This document shows, piece after piece, positions 12,167 through 25,578 of a DNA stretch of 64,000 nucleotides (its first letter is position 1; the number at the start of each line of letters is the position of its first letter). The notes beneath the pieces were generated by a model. The model did no database searches. It had not been told where the DNA came from and worked only from the letters and a program-made list of their open reading frames with translations. The stretch lies in NCBI RefSeq assembly GCF_000150275.1, contig NW_002060944.1:2208152-2272151 (forward strand). Reading direction: 5' to 3'. This DNA is from Trichoplax adhaerens. Taxonomy: Eukaryota; Placozoa; Uniplacotomia; Trichoplacea; Trichoplacidae. The position numbers and the translations under genes are program-made.

Positions 12167-14989
12167 ATGGCGGACTTGATTACTACGGACGAATTCAATC
12201 CTGCACCATCTGATGATACTCAAGCCGATCCTGCGGCAGAATTTCTGGCACGTGAAGAAGGAGAACTAGCAGAACTGGGTGTCGATAGTTTTAATCAGGC
12301 TAGTGAACCTATTCACTAATTTAATCTTAAGTTAATGCTGCATTGCAAACTGGAATTAATTCAGCGACGGCCATTATACTAAGACGTATTTGTTCAATAC
12401 CTAAACTCAAGTAACAGTCAATACATACGAGTATTTTGTAGCTACAGACGTGACAAATTCTGAACATACCTTCTGTATATACGTATATAACATGTATAAA
12501 TAATGCGCTATTAAAAGCAATACTAATAAATTCCTTTTTACTTTAACAACTAATAATGACCCTGTAGAATCCTGAAACGAATCTTTTAAATGGATCAGCT
12601 GAAGTAACATCGACAATCGAAACAGGACCATCAGACTCACCTAAAGTCAGTAAAGTGTTTTCTTTTTCGTATTGTACCACCACCTAGTCCGAATACAAAA
12701 ATGTTTGTTAAAAGCATGTATCATGTATCATGCTACTCTTAGACTAAGCTCTGATATTCTCCTAATTTATCCTAACTTGTCAATCCTTTTAGAGTACAGT
12801 ATTTAAGTTAAAGATCGACGTAGTAGTTACTGTGCTATGCTGAGTACAGTACATGAAGACCTCCATAAAATATAGTATTTTACCGAAATGATTTGCCAGG
12901 AAGATCGGAACTGAAATTAATGCGGTGATTTTAGTCACTGAGTGCTCTGTACTTCTTTAAACTAGTAAGAAAGTCTATTCTATTAATATAGTCAATGACC
13001 ATACTTACAAACTTCCGAAAAAAATTTTTTTCCGATGAGCATCTACAGTATAATACTGTGCACTGAGAATCATACCGATTTGAGTCCCTCGTGAGCTCTG
13101 GCGAACTGTAATTCTAGATACTTTGCAAAGTATCTATGGCTTTAACTGTAATGAATTGCTGTAAATCAGATTCTGAAGTACAAAGTAACATCACTTCAAA
13201 GTTTTCCCCTTAGGAAGTCCTATCTCTGTCTACGCTGTACAAATTGTAGTAGAAATTTGTCTCTGTGAATATTGATAGCATCAAGTATTAATTAATATTA
13301 ATATTCGAAGAACCCGGTTTTTACTGCTATACGTGTAGCGCTTAGCAGAACTCCTGAATATACAGTGTTTTAATGCCGATATTGCTGATCGGATCAACAT
13401 GGATATCCGACTCCTACAATATTAAATGATTTTTGCCTCTAGATCCAGATTCAAAGCATTGCATTGAACCTTGCATAATTATGGGCCTCTCCATTTAAAA
13501 TCTTATATAAGCCCTAGCCGTAAGATCAAAACGATACACTTTACAATCAGTACAGTACACAGTGTTTAGACCTCAGTGTTCACCTCTTAACTTCGTTAGA
13601 ACTCTGTACAACTGAGAAAAATGTCTCTCTTCATCTAGTTAGCGAAATATGATAGTAATTACGAAATAACAGCACAAACCGTCCTATTAATTTGTAAGCT
13701 CAGCTTGATAAAATTTTTCATGCATGATTGTACTGTATATTTACTGAATGATCTACATAACGACTTTTAAAAAAATTTCGTATTTCCTCATAAAAACGCC
13801 GTAATTGGGCGTGGCACTAAATTACCGTAAACGAATATTAATCCGGTCATTTTACACTACTTTCTCGCTTTGATGGAAAACGGAACATATAACTATATCG
13901 AGTGTTCCTAATGTGGCATAGCTTTCGATTTTAGCTGTAAGACACTTAGACTAAAATGACTCACAGGACTTTATACTTTGAATGTCCATGCTGTAAAGCA
14001 ATACTGCAATTTTTGATTTAAATGTACTGTACTGTATAGTGCTAGTATTTATCTACATATGTGCTACATTTTATATTGGGCAACTAAATACCTTTAAAAC
14101 GCTTCTACTAAAGGTATCTTTCCTGATTATATCAGTACATCATTTGTGATATTGGTAAAAATTTTATTTTATAAACTGTAGACTGTAGACCCTTATGCTG
14201 ATGTTGCTGAAGCTGATGTCATAGCAGCAGAACCAGAGTCAATAAGGTAATGTAACCACCAGATCAGACCTATTTGCTAAATTCATAATTGATAACCATA
14301 TTGTCCTTATCAGCATTTCAGCTCATAGCCTTTTATTAATATATGTATTATGCAAAGGTTGAGCATCGAAATGCTATAATAATATTTCAGTTGATAACTT
14401 CTTCAATTCTGGTTCTGAATTGCAGGATTTAAGCATTGAATATATTTAAAATACCTTATAAAAAATGTTATTCTTGAGGCATATACTTTCTAGCATGTAC
14501 TAAATTATCATTGTTGAACCTAGAAAATGGCGGGAAGAATATGCTAAGAGAATTGAAGAAAAGGATGAGAGTGCTCGCACTGAACAGCAAGAGTGGAAAG
14601 ATAAAGCAAAAGAAGAAGTTGAAGAATGGTATTCGCGACAAAATGATCAGAATGACAAAATTAAGAAATCTAATAGGTAGATAGCTTACAGCTGTTGTAT
14701 CTGCTTTCCATCGCTTAACAATAAGGCTCTGCATTATTTATTCATGAATTATAATAATAGAAGGTATTAATTGATTCTTTAAATTAGGGAAGCGGAAGAA
14801 GCATTTGTGAATGAGCGTGATAGCATTGTACCTGGCCACGAATGGGAGAAAGTCGCAAATTTATGTGATTTTACTAGTAAAAGCTATAAATGCACGAAGG
14901 ATACATCTCGAATGCGTTCAATTATATTACAACTCAAGCAATCTCCACTGAAGCGAGAAAGTAAAGCCCTTTGCGCTAGTGCGGAATAG
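12167..14989 (+). CDS. CLTA: Clathrin light chain
   Basis: Light chain of the clathrin triskelion, which regulates coat assembly and links to Hip1-type adaptors. Five exons join in phase: 12167-12298, 12568-12645, 14182-14246, 14524-14676 and 14788-14989, encoding 209 residues (human light chains are roughly 210-250). The acidic N-terminal region contains DPAAEFLAREEGELAEL, the invariant light-chain segment. After a variable acidic linker the heavy-chain-binding helix begins with EPESIRKWREEYAKRIEE and continues through KAKEEVEEWYSRQ. The C-terminal conserved block includes GHEWEKVANLCDF and SRMRSIILQLKQSPL. Intron 1 is best read as a GC-AG intron (CAG followed by gctagt), because this alone keeps the frame. 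Single-copy origin versus CLTA or CLTB cannot be decided. Head-to-head with PRPF4. Confidence 0.95.
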
Positions 14990-16153
14990 AGAATTTTGAC
15001 GTAACTACATTACGTTTTCAACTTCTGATTTGTATGGATCTTGGGAGAGAAAGCAGATATTATGAATCAAAAGCTGACGAAGTTGTAAAGTAGTTCAAAC
15101 GCAGATATTTAGCTAGCTGCTGTAGATATAAGGATTTTTGCTTCTCTTGAATCAGTATTTTGTCGAAAAGGCCTCAAAGACTATGATAGCAATATGCTTT
15201 ATTTTATGCATTAGCCAAGGTAAAATCATCCTGTATTTAGCTCGTTACTCATTGTGTTAACGTACATATTTCGTTTGTGAGTGCTTTTATATTGCTGTAT
15301 CATAAAGTACAGTAAAATTGGTAATAAACTAATTTACACCAATAAAATAAACATACTGTATGTACAGTATGTTTAATCGCAGTAAGTGCATGTACACTAT
15401 GTATAAGCTTTACTGACGGAGCCAAAGTCAATAGCACGGCGCATCGTGGAATAGCAGCCCAATAAGAATGTTATAAGACGTTTCCTTAATACAGTACAGT
15501 ACACGTACATTTCTAGCCACGGACTTTCAAGACAATCTAAATCTAAGAGAATTTCTCTTACAAGCCCTGGTACCAGTTTCTGTACTGTACGTAGTAATTA
15601 ATCTAGTTATCTAACGATGTAAATATTTAGTGATAGCGTTAAATCATACTTCCAGAAGATAACTGTTTCAAAGTTCGAGCCATAAACTGCAAAACTTGGA
15701 GTTTGCATTAGTCTAGTATTCTGAGACTGTATTTGTAAGTTATAAATTTATCAGGTTAAAATCTCGCAATCCATAGTAATTGCTTGTATAGATGGGTTCT
15801 GTATACTGAAAATGATCTTATAACTGTTATGTAAAACATGTACACTTTCCTTTAGGCTAACGAGTATTTAGAGGTTCGTAATCTTAACACGGAACACACA
15901 GTATACTGGTAGACATGACTCCTCTGCAGCAGGAGCGATGAGCAATTTTTCTTACCGATAACCGTAACAAGATAACATAGTTGACTGTTAAATCCTATGT
16001 GCGTTCTAATTCTCGATCGCAATAATGATCGCTTCGTAGAAACTATTTCGTTCTTCGCTGCATCATTACAGTATAACTATCAAAATATATTACAAGTTAG
16101 TTGTTCATGATAGTAATGCTTGAAACATAAAGGCAGGAGTTAGGATTTACTAC
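14990..16153. other. Intergenic interval after clathrin light chain
   Basis: No exon that I can defend. An AATAAA site lies near 15344, and an interrupted palindrome (CATACTGTATGTACAGTATG) lies near 15352-15371, with weak GTACW fragments near 15490-15510 and 15582-15595. A possible terminal exon of the weak minus-strand gene to the right may lie near 15840-15930. Confidence 0.4.
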
Positions 16154-17783
16154 CCAACATGCTTCGTAGTACTTATGGTACTTATCGTCCTACAGTAAAC
16201 TACCAAAATTTAAAGCGCATTACACTGTATTCCGTACGCTAGACACTATAAAAAGACCCCCAATTCTTAGAGATAAGATAAGGCTTTAAATATACAAACT
16301 GATCTTTAACTATCGATCTAACTCATACTGCGGTAGCTTACAGTACACAATAGACTTACAAATCGTAAAGCTTCATTTTACGAAATTACTGAAACATAAT
16401 AATCTTAAGCAAACTTGTAGTTCATATGTTCACATGATTCTATAAAGAATATAAAGAACTATGAATTACTAATTGCATTATAATGTACATCTATCGCATG
16501 TTAATCAGTCAGAGTGATGATTTGATGTCCGAATACAACTGCGATTGAATGTACTGCACGGCAGTATACTTCTGTTTATAGTCCAGTAGCCAATTACTTC
16601 AGTTTGAGAAAAGATTGAATTTCAAAAATATTTAATGGCCTGCTTTATGATTTTAGGAATATTAATGGAGATAAGCGGAATAATCTAACCAATTTCAAAA
16701 CTTAGATTTATAACATAATTACACATATACATATATAATCCTAACATTACCAGTAACGTATATATAATCAACATTGATTTACATGGAAATATTTGATCCG
16801 AAACAATGTTTTTGAAAATTGTTTAGCTTAGAGGCAATTTAAACAGTACAAATGGCCAAAAATTCCTCCGAAATATAGTATCATGTCGTACAGTATTAAT
16901 CGAAGAGGATCTAGTATCAGGCTAGATCCAAATAAATTATTATAGCGAATAAATTGAAAAATTTAACGTAGTGGATACTACAGTACCTTCGTCAGTGAAG
17001 TGATAGGAAGTTAAGCTAGTTTCATACCAAAATGTGTATTAAACTGCACATTTTTACAGTATCCATTACCACCTAACTTGCTATACAAAGCCAAAGCTTA
17101 CATTAAATGATTAAACAATATAAATCATTACAATTTTAAGTGCAAATGGCTGGACAGTCCGAGGTAGAGCTTTATCATCGAAACAACCTTTCAAAGGAAT
17201 GCGTAAGCTCAATATGTGATGCCACAAATGCGTTACTATATACTATTATGTTTAACACAACCTTATTGAACTATTTAAGCATCAAGCTATTTGTCTCCAA
17301 ATCCAACTGTATGAAGGATACACGTCTTATACATGCCATCTCTAAATACATATCCACATAATACCATATTCGGTTGCAGTTCTGCATCTAAATATGATTG
17401 GAAGCACCACTTATTCATTACGTACGCGTATATGTAGATTCTAATAACGTTGTTCACTACATATACGAAAGTATCGAAAAGAATATAGGAAGAGTAAAGA
17501 ATGTGAACTATGAACTTGTAAACCCTTTATCATGATAATAAAAGTAACGGATGCCATGGAAACCGTTAGAGCATTACTTCAATATGAGTGCACCTAGTCT
17601 TGTCAGCTACTGTGGTATACTGGATGCTATACTGAATACTGCATATTACATAGTGCAATGCACTGTCTCTGAGTACAGTGTATAACTTACTGTAATTTAC
17701 TACATGTAAATAAACAACCTTCAGAAATCTGAAGAATCGAATCTTTTTCAAATGCATTACCGTATACGCATACGTATACTTCC
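16154..17783 (-). CDS. Possible unidentified gene, exon chain only
   Basis: I do not recognise this product. A chain of minus-strand open segments bounded by AG and GT joins in compatible phase: about 17783-17719 (ends ILQISE), 17387-17308 (contains MVLCGYVFRDGMYKTC), 17187-17132 (SMIKLYLGLSSHL), 16596-16555 (NWLLDYKQKYTAV) and perhaps 16189-16154. No start or stop codon is secured. If real, the gene would be divergent from the PLAT-ankyrin gene and convergent with clathrin light chain, matching the head-to-head pattern elsewhere in the window. Short AT-rich exons make chance agreement possible. Confidence 0.27.
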
Positions 17784-18337
17784 ATAGTGCATGCCATTCA
17801 AGATTGGCAGTGAAATAATTTTTACCTTCGCAGAAACTGCAGTAACTTTAACTGGCTGTAAATGTCAATGTCAAGCATTAACTCTTACACAGGTAAATAA
17901 AAGAAGTAATACGGACTTACAGCAAGCTAAATAATGCAGTAAACTATTCAACAGAAATTTACTTGTTCTCATGAGTGAATCTTTAATTTAACTACAGTCA
18001 GTAGTCTTACAATATCATATTCAAGCAACAATACTGCTATGGTATGAAGAACCAACATATACTGTATACTAATTAGGTTAAAATTTTATAGAGAATGTAT
18101 AGTCATGATTAGAAACTCTCTCAATTAAAACAATTTTACATGTTACATTTATCTACGGATAAGGTAAGAGGGTATATTGAAATTAAGCAGTATAAATCTT
18201 ATAGAATAGTAGCACGTACAGCTGGGTGTGGGAAAGTTGGCTATCCTACAAATAGTTCCCGCATTTTGTATTTGATTAAGAATTAAACCGATGTCACATC
18301 TTTTTATTATTTGCTAGTTCCTAATAAGGACAGTAAC
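17784..18337. other. 5' flank of the PLAT-ankyrin gene, without a GTACW array
   Basis: This interval just upstream of the PLAT-ankyrin start holds only a single short motif (ATACTGTATACT near 18059). There is no dense pentamer array, unlike the other gene starts in the window. Apart from a possible 30 nt minus-strand exon at 17855-17826, I see nothing coding. Confidence 0.4.
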
Positions 18338-21300
18338 ATGAGCTCTCGCTCAATTATGAAAACAGTCGGTCAAAAACTGTAAGTACAAGTATTAACGTTA
18401 TTTTAAAATGATCTTTTCTCTTCTTTAATAACACAGCAAAGTTTTGAAGATGGAATTCAAAGACAGAGTAGTCACTATTAAATTCGGTCGTTTGCACAAT
18501 GTACATTACGATACTTCTACAATATGAGATGACTGATACCAAACATAGTATTTACGGTCCTTTCGTCTAATTACTTATTGGCATATTTAAAGTATGCAGT
18601 CCTAGCTATAATTTTACTGATTAATTAAAACCACTATTAATGGGCAGTACGGATAACAAAACTTATTTGTTGCGTGCTGATAGGATCTTTATATCCTATT
18701 TTACAGATATACAGTAGGTTATTTTTATAATAAACTGCAAATTTGCGAAATCAGACATACAGTTCGATTCTTATATTCTGCGTTGTGAAGCATATTACAA
18801 ATATGCCAACCAAATAACTAAGATATGGTCTACAAGAAAGAAACTTTCTTAGAGTTTTCGTAATTATGACTATCAGTGTACTACAGCGATTAATTATATA
18901 TAGAAAAAAATCCACTGATCGCTATTACTGATCTTATAAATATTCTAGTCAGCAATATATCGACGTCGAAAGGAGGGAAGAAGCATTTGAATTGTCACCA
19001 TCTAATATTCCAAAATCAACACCAGTCAAAGCAGTAGGCAAATTTATTGAATCTCTAAAAATTCTTATATTTTTCCCGAATTAGTAGTTATTACTTGACT
19101 GATTTACATTCGCTATAACTAGCGCGATGCTGTTAAGTTTGGAATCGGACAGGACTATCGGTTATGCCCCTCGAATGCTTATCTTCATTACAATAAGGTT
19201 TATATAAATGCTTTTCAAGCTAATACTATACAGAATAAAGTATTTTTAAACCAATCTAATTAATTCTATATAAGACGCAAAGAAATAGACGGGCGGAATC
19301 TATAAAACTAGACCTTCAAAAATGGATGACTTCAAGACGGCAACCAGTAAGACTTGGATTTCATATAAAAATTAACTTATTGAATAGACGGTTATACTAT
19401 ATAAATATGATACTCTACGGCTGCACTTATATATAAACTCAACATAGAACAAAATGTAATAATTCCGTATCTTTCAGCCATCAAAGTCTGAGGAAAACCT
19501 CGCTCTCAATAAATATTTAATCTATCACCGGGATTTAAATACTTCTTTAAACACCTCAGGAAGGAAAACTAACCGAAAATCGTAAGAAATTGAATATTTT
19601 TGAATTCATTCAGTCCTCGCTATATCAGCCTACATGTACTAAACTATCAAGCCGTAGACGATTTTACGAAAGTAGAAATTTTTAAAGATTAATAGTTAAT
19701 GTTATGAAATACGTAAGCGCTTAAATGCATTTGCGATACGTAAATATAGTTATTCGGACTACTATTTTTCAGGAATTGCCCACTATTTAATGATCATATC
19801 AAACTATCGCGAAGATCTCCGATGCCAAATATTAGTAACTTAGAGAAAGAACGATTGACAGCGGCAGCATCGAATTTGATTATCGCTCTAGTAAGTAGCT
19901 GTTGTGACAAATTACTTATACTCATAAGTCATGGAATCTGTACTCAAACTACTATAATTGTTAATTTATAAATTGTTCAAGGAAAATATAACATTAGGAT
20001 ATAAAGCTAAAGGCCCAACCTTATCTGGACATAATGAAAAACATTATATAGAGTATAAGGTTAGCAGTTAATGCAATTGTTTACTACTAGCAGAGTAGAA
20101 TTCTCTCAAATAGGAACTTGGTGGAATGATTAAACTCATATTGGGTGTGTTTTGCTTATGATAGAAGCAGCGGTGTCATAACCACAGCCATACAAGTGAG
20201 ATAAGAAAGCATCCATCACCTAGAAAGCAGAAGCTCTCTTCGAATAGCAATAACAAATTGAAGTCTAAGGATCAACCTATAAGCACGCAACAAAGTCATT
20301 TGAAGGTTTCAGTATTTAATTAAACGTTTTATTAAATGTTTGATTTATGCGTCAACAGGAATATCAACATGTATATTGAATCAATATATTATATTTTAAG
20401 AACGGGAAAACGAAAGCCTTAGTTTCATCCTTTGAGACTTTGCAACCGTTAGTCGATATTTGATACATCATGATTCCTAATTATAAAAGTATTTTAACAT
20501 TATTTTTCTATTTACTTTAGTATGGACTTGCTACCAGACGCCCCCAAAAAGAATTATTTTGATGTTCAAAGATCGAAAAGTTCATGGCAAGCCGAGAAGA
20601 TTTTAATTAAGAAGGGTAACTTATAACCTCAGTCTCTTTAAGTTTTTGGCCATGTTAAGTGAAAGCATTGTTCTTATGTCGTTAGTATTTAGGTACGAAC
20701 TGTATATACAAATTGAAAATAGAGACGTTCTTCCCCTACTGACGGTTAACTTATATGGCCGGGACGGTTCAACTGGAGAATGTACATTATTCTGCCCATT
20801 ACAACAAATGCCAGTTAACGAAAAAATTATGGCAAGTATAAAATACATTGATAAGCCTAGGTTCAGTTTTCTGTCTCCTAGAACGAAATCGATGTCAAAT
20901 CACGGTCATATTAATTTTTGTTTTAATAATCTGCTGAAGGTGTTTTTGCGATTTTAATTTTTTTTAATTTCCTATATATAAGGTACACATCTATAAAATC
21001 GATTCTTTTGATCCCATTGGAACTGTAAAGGCTCTTGCAATTGGGCTAAGTGAAGATTCTGAACTAAAAGATTGCTACATAGACAGAGTTATCGTAAAAT
21101 CATTAAATGAAAACGCACCAGGGATCACATTTAACTGCCAGAGGTCAGCTATAAGACCTTTGCTGTTACTTCTCACGTCTCTGATATTAATTTTCGAAAT
21201 TACTTTTGATAGTTACTTAAAGCGTACTAGCAATGGCATAGGATTGAAGTTATTCCGAATCACCGAAAGTAGTACAATTTCTTTTGTATACTGTATATGC

Positions 21301-23698
21301 TATATTCTTGAGATACTACTTTTATTAGCAAATCTACTAATTAATGAAACTATGAACTTACTCCAGATAATACGAATATAATTACATTAGGTGAAAAAAG
21401 CGGTGATACCACTAATTCTCCAAGCGTAGTACGCAGTTACAGCAGTGACCAATCCTCAAAGATCTCTGACGATTCAAGGAGGACTTCCTTACATGGCACA
21501 GATACCGGCAGCGATATAGATGACACAGATCAGTTTCCTGATATGAGAGATTACGCATACGACACCGAAACAAAAAATGAATATCGCAAATCAGAGGAAC
21601 ATTCTGAATATCGAGGCATGCGATTAAAGTAGTACTCTACCGATACCGTCATTCCTGCTACTAATGACTCCGTCCTTTACAGATTTTACTGACAACAGTG
21701 AAAATTCGGCATTGGAAGTTCCCACCATAGGAGATACTGAATTATCAGATGATCAGGTTATTACATTGCATTCGTTTACTATTCTTAATCAGAGAGAATA
21801 TTGAGGACAATCGGCTCAATATATTCACGATGTCATTAATTCTTAAATCAGTTACTAATATATACTTTAGGTACTGCCTTCTGTGGGGGAGAGAAACGGA
21901 TTCGAAAACGATAACGGTAGTGTAAACCTGGGCGTGTATGTTGTTTTTTGATCTACATAATATGTAATGGCTGAAACAGAAACGTATATTCGATCTTAAC
22001 GTAGACCGTTCCGTTCATTCTGCTATCAAGAACGGAAATTTACCGCTACTGAAGAAGCTACTGCGAGGCAACCCAAGCGCACTTTAGTAAGATCTTTGAA
22101 AATTATTATATAGATAAGTAGCTTTCAACTAATTTATTCCATGGACTCCTCAACAGTGATGCAGACGCAGAGGGATGGATCCCTTTACACCTAGCTGTAA
22201 AGTATGGGCAAACTAATTGCGTTAAAGTAAGAAATATTAGATTTAATTATAATATCGTGTACTCATAATAATTCTGGGATTTAAACATACGTTTGGTCTC
22301 ATAGTGGTTAGCCGTAAATGGTGCTGATATAACGCAAGAGAATTCTACCGGTTTTACATGCATCCATTTAGCTGTAATTTATGGTCATGTTCATATTCTT
22401 CAGGTAAAATGTAGCTAATTTTATATAGCAGTAGTAGTAGCTAGACATAAATTTGGGTTTCAGGTAATGTCACTTCTCATTTTGGTGTTACCTTACACTA
22501 TTACTATAGCTCTGTGATGCATTAGGATGCTCAATTGAATCGTCAACTATCGATCAACAAAGTCCATTACATTTGGCAGCAGCACAGTTCGTATTAATGA
22601 AATTACTTTTCGTAAAATATTTTCAATCATCATAATATCACTACAATTGTTATTTTGAACTCTCCTCGTTTAGTGGAAAGATAGAATGCTGTCGATGGCT
22701 CATTGCGAATAAGGCTAACGTCAATGCAATTGATTCTTCAGGCCGCAGCCCCTTAGACTTAGCGGAGGTTCGTATTGGAAAAATTAAACCTGTCTGTTAG
22801 TCAGTAAACTATGTGTAGTTCTGTAATAATATTACCTAATAATAGCATGTAAATATATCGTCCTTCACGTACTATATCCACTATAAAGGTTTCTCAACAA
22901 TTTGAAATAGCCAAGCTTCTACGTTTATATGGTAAACAGTTTTTATCCATAAAAGTTCATGATTATTGTAATATTACCATGCAATTTACTAATAAATCGC
23001 ATATTGCTGTATTTATTTTATTTAGCAAAGGAATTAAATCGTGCAGATAGCGCCGTATTTCTATTGCATAGTCCATCGTTAGTATACCGTATCACATGCT
23101 TTACTAATACTTAAAGATAAAATGTAGCGAAAAAACTGTATATTTACTATAAGAAACGGTCGTAATTGTATATTTCAAGCAATTTTAAGATGTTCTAAAG
23201 TAATGTCATTTATGTTGTAAACTTAGTGAACCTAGGTCTGCAATGCAGGGAGACGGTTGGATTAGTGACATGGATAGTAATGTAAGGATTTGAACACTAA
23301 TACATAATGACAAAAGTCTATCCCAGTTCCTCATTGTATCTCTCTTAAATATACTGTAGTACACATGTTAATATGTTAATTAACTAGTTTATATTACAAA
23401 ATATTTTTATGAACTGCTACTAATTTTGTGAAAAATAATTATAGATCGATTCTGATAGTAATCAGAATGCTGATAGGAGTGTTATGGCACAGTTAAGCGA
23501 TATTAAGGTGTATAGATATACCAATTGATTTATGCTTGTTAGAACAATAAATTCTTTGATTCAATCTCATAGAAACTATCTCCTCAAACTGATTTTGTGT
23601 TGCAGGAGAAGAAGCATCGTTACGAAGTGATTAAAAATAAGATGCAGAAGCAAGACTCCTTGTTCTTAGATCTCATAAGGAACGAAATAGAATCATAG
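18338..23698 (+). CDS. PLAT-domain and ankyrin-repeat protein, orthologue not recognised
   Basis: A 25-exon model keeps frame throughout and gives 729 residues. Exons: 18338-18378, 18949-19033, 19123-19197, 19275-19346, 19478-19581, 19773-19890, 20210-20305, 20401-20447, 20521-20615, 20686-20831, 20983-21143, 21231-21268, 21391-21628, 21699-21756, 21871-21933, 21980-22086, 22157-22226, 22305-22403, 22510-22586, 22674-22767, 22889-22931, 23026-23077, 23227-23281, 23445-23507 and 23606-23698. Residues 1-244 are basic, Ser/Asn-rich and probably disordered. A PLAT/LH2 beta-sandwich follows at about 245-355 (FRYELYIQIENRD, GRDGSTGECTL, CYIDRVIVKSL). Then comes an acidic Ser-rich linker and four to five ankyrin repeats at about 485-640 (GWIPLHLAVKYGQTNCV, TCIHLAVIYGHVHIL, SPLHLAAAHGKIECCRWL). 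A charged helical tail ends in LIRNEIES. PLAT suggests membrane or protein docking; the function is unknown. Intron 10 appears to be GC-AG. Confidence 0.85.
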
Positions 23699-24821
23699 CG
23701 TGTTAATGTTAATTATCAATATAAATGAGCTGGTTTAATAATTAATATAATTAATATATATAATCAAATCATAGATCATGACGGTTTCAACGTTTCTTAT
23801 TTGATTCCTTATTAATTATTGCTCTGACTTGAGCCGATGGCTATATTACCTAGGAAATGAGGGATTATAAAAGATTCAGTTTGCAGTAACTTTATTAACG
23901 CTGCAATCGTGCAGTCGTACCAGACCTGTGTTCGTTATTGTACTATTAAAATACAGCGAAAAACAAACCTGCGATCTGAATGAGTAATAAAGCTACAATA
24001 AATTCTGAATACTTTATTCTTTCAATTTCGCTGGATTTGCTACTTAAAATTATAGCTAACTTTTAGCACCGTACTTTCTGTTACATTAATACTCTTTGTG
24101 CTTTAGTGATTAAGGTTTAAAAGTTGTTAGTACAAACCGGGCCTATAATATGCCAATTTTACTCTTATCTGATACGGAAATAACGTGATCCTTTCAGAAC
24201 ATCAAAAGATGATTAATCACACTGGACCATAAATTCTGGGTTAGATGGCTATAAGAAGACTAGGTCGCTCCAGCCTCTATACATTCAAATTAAGTAGTAC
24301 GATCTACAGGAAATATACGCTTATACCACAGTATCAGAATATTAATGACCGAAACTCGTCTTAATAATGTAAATGAATACCATAAAGGCAATATTGGAGA
24401 CAAAATTTTTAGGTCAACAACATCAAATAAATCAGGTTCAATATCTTTTTGCCAATCAAAAGGGCCATAGATTCATTTTATTTTATTTAAATTTTGTTTG
24501 CTTCTATCCTTTCAAAATATCAATATTCTGTATGAATTGTAACAATTAAGCACTACATTATCTTTTGGCGTACCCGTATACTGTATGTAGATTAACTAAT
24601 ATATTTATCAGAGAATACACTGTAGCATCAAAATAAATTGCGCAAAATTACAGTAACACAATGTAGTAATTTGTAATCGCAATTCTGGTTTTAGACCAAA
24701 ATCATTTGAGCTCTAGTTTTAAGTAGTATCGAATATAGATGGTATTGACATAGGGTGGACCTTTAAACAGTATCTGATATTAGCCATATACAGGTAATGA
24801 TCCTAATAACATATAAAATTG
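23699..24821. other. Convergent 3' intergenic interval, PLAT-ankyrin/GRPEL1
   Basis: AT-rich sequence between two gene ends. I see no exon, RNA gene or pentamer array. Confidence 0.55.
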
Positions 24822-25578
24822 TCAGGGCGCTTTGGTGACACCTACCATAGCTGGCCTTAAAGTTCTGCCATGCAATAAATATCCAGCCTTAGAGACTTGT
24901 GCGATACTTCCATCGGGTTTTTCTCCGTTCTCCACTTGAAACAAAGCTTCATGAAAATTAGGGTCAAATTTCTCATTTATTGGATATATTTTTCTTAATC
25001 CATGAGCAGAGAAAACTTTTTGAAGTTGAGATTCAGTTAGCTTGAGGCCTTCATACAAAGATTTGAAATGCTGATTAGCAGCAGCAGAGGCAATTTCTTG
25101 CTGAGGAACACTCTCAGTTGCTTTTTCTAAGATATCTGCTACCGCGATGATGTCTTTAGAAAAATTTTGGATGGCATACATCTTGGCATCATTAATTTGC
25201 CTGACTGTTCTTTCCCGCATATTTTCAATTTCTGCTAAGGTGCGTAGGTATTTATCCTAAGTTCAAATAGACACAATATATAGATATAATACCTCAGAAG
25301 TGACATTCACTTGCAATCGTAACTGCGAAATTTATCGAATACAGATGAACGAATCTTACGCGAGTTTCTCGCAGTTCTTCTTGAATCTGAGCAATGTTGG
25401 CGTCTGCTTCTGCGGAGTCCTTCTTGCTACTTTGATCCTCCGGGTTGGTACTCGTGTTAGTTAATTTCGTTCTATATTGAGACAGACTTCTAATACTCAT
25501 ACAGCTATATAATTTAATGCTACTAGTTCGACTTAGAAAATGAAATAAGCGATGTGAACGTGTACTGATTGACGCCAT
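24822..25578 (-). CDS. GRPEL1: Mitochondrial GrpE-like nucleotide exchange factor
   Basis: Nucleotide exchange factor for mitochondrial Hsp70 (mortalin), needed for matrix protein import and folding. Two exons, 25578-25360 and 25256-24822, join in phase 0 and encode 217 residues, the same length as human GRPEL1. The first about 40 residues are rich in Ser, Arg and hydrophobics without acids (MASISTRSHRLFHFLSR), a good matrix-targeting peptide. The GrpE fold follows: DKYLRTLAEIENMRERTVRQ begins the long dimer helix, ALFQVENGEKPDGSIAQVSKAG is split over the beta-domain, and GRTLRPAMVGVTKAP is the hallmark C-terminus. Head-to-head with XPNPEP3, another mitochondrial protein, across a GTACW array. 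Confidence 0.96.

Noticed and set aside
17140-17361. 73-residue plus-strand open frame in the clathrin to PLAT-ankyrin gap
   Set aside because: No homology or splice context. The opposite strand gives a more coherent, though still weak, exon chain.
20030-20060. Extra PLAT-ankyrin exon reading GHNEKHYIEYK
   Set aside because: Its ends do not fit the phase-0 junction between the exons ending at 19890 and starting at 20210.
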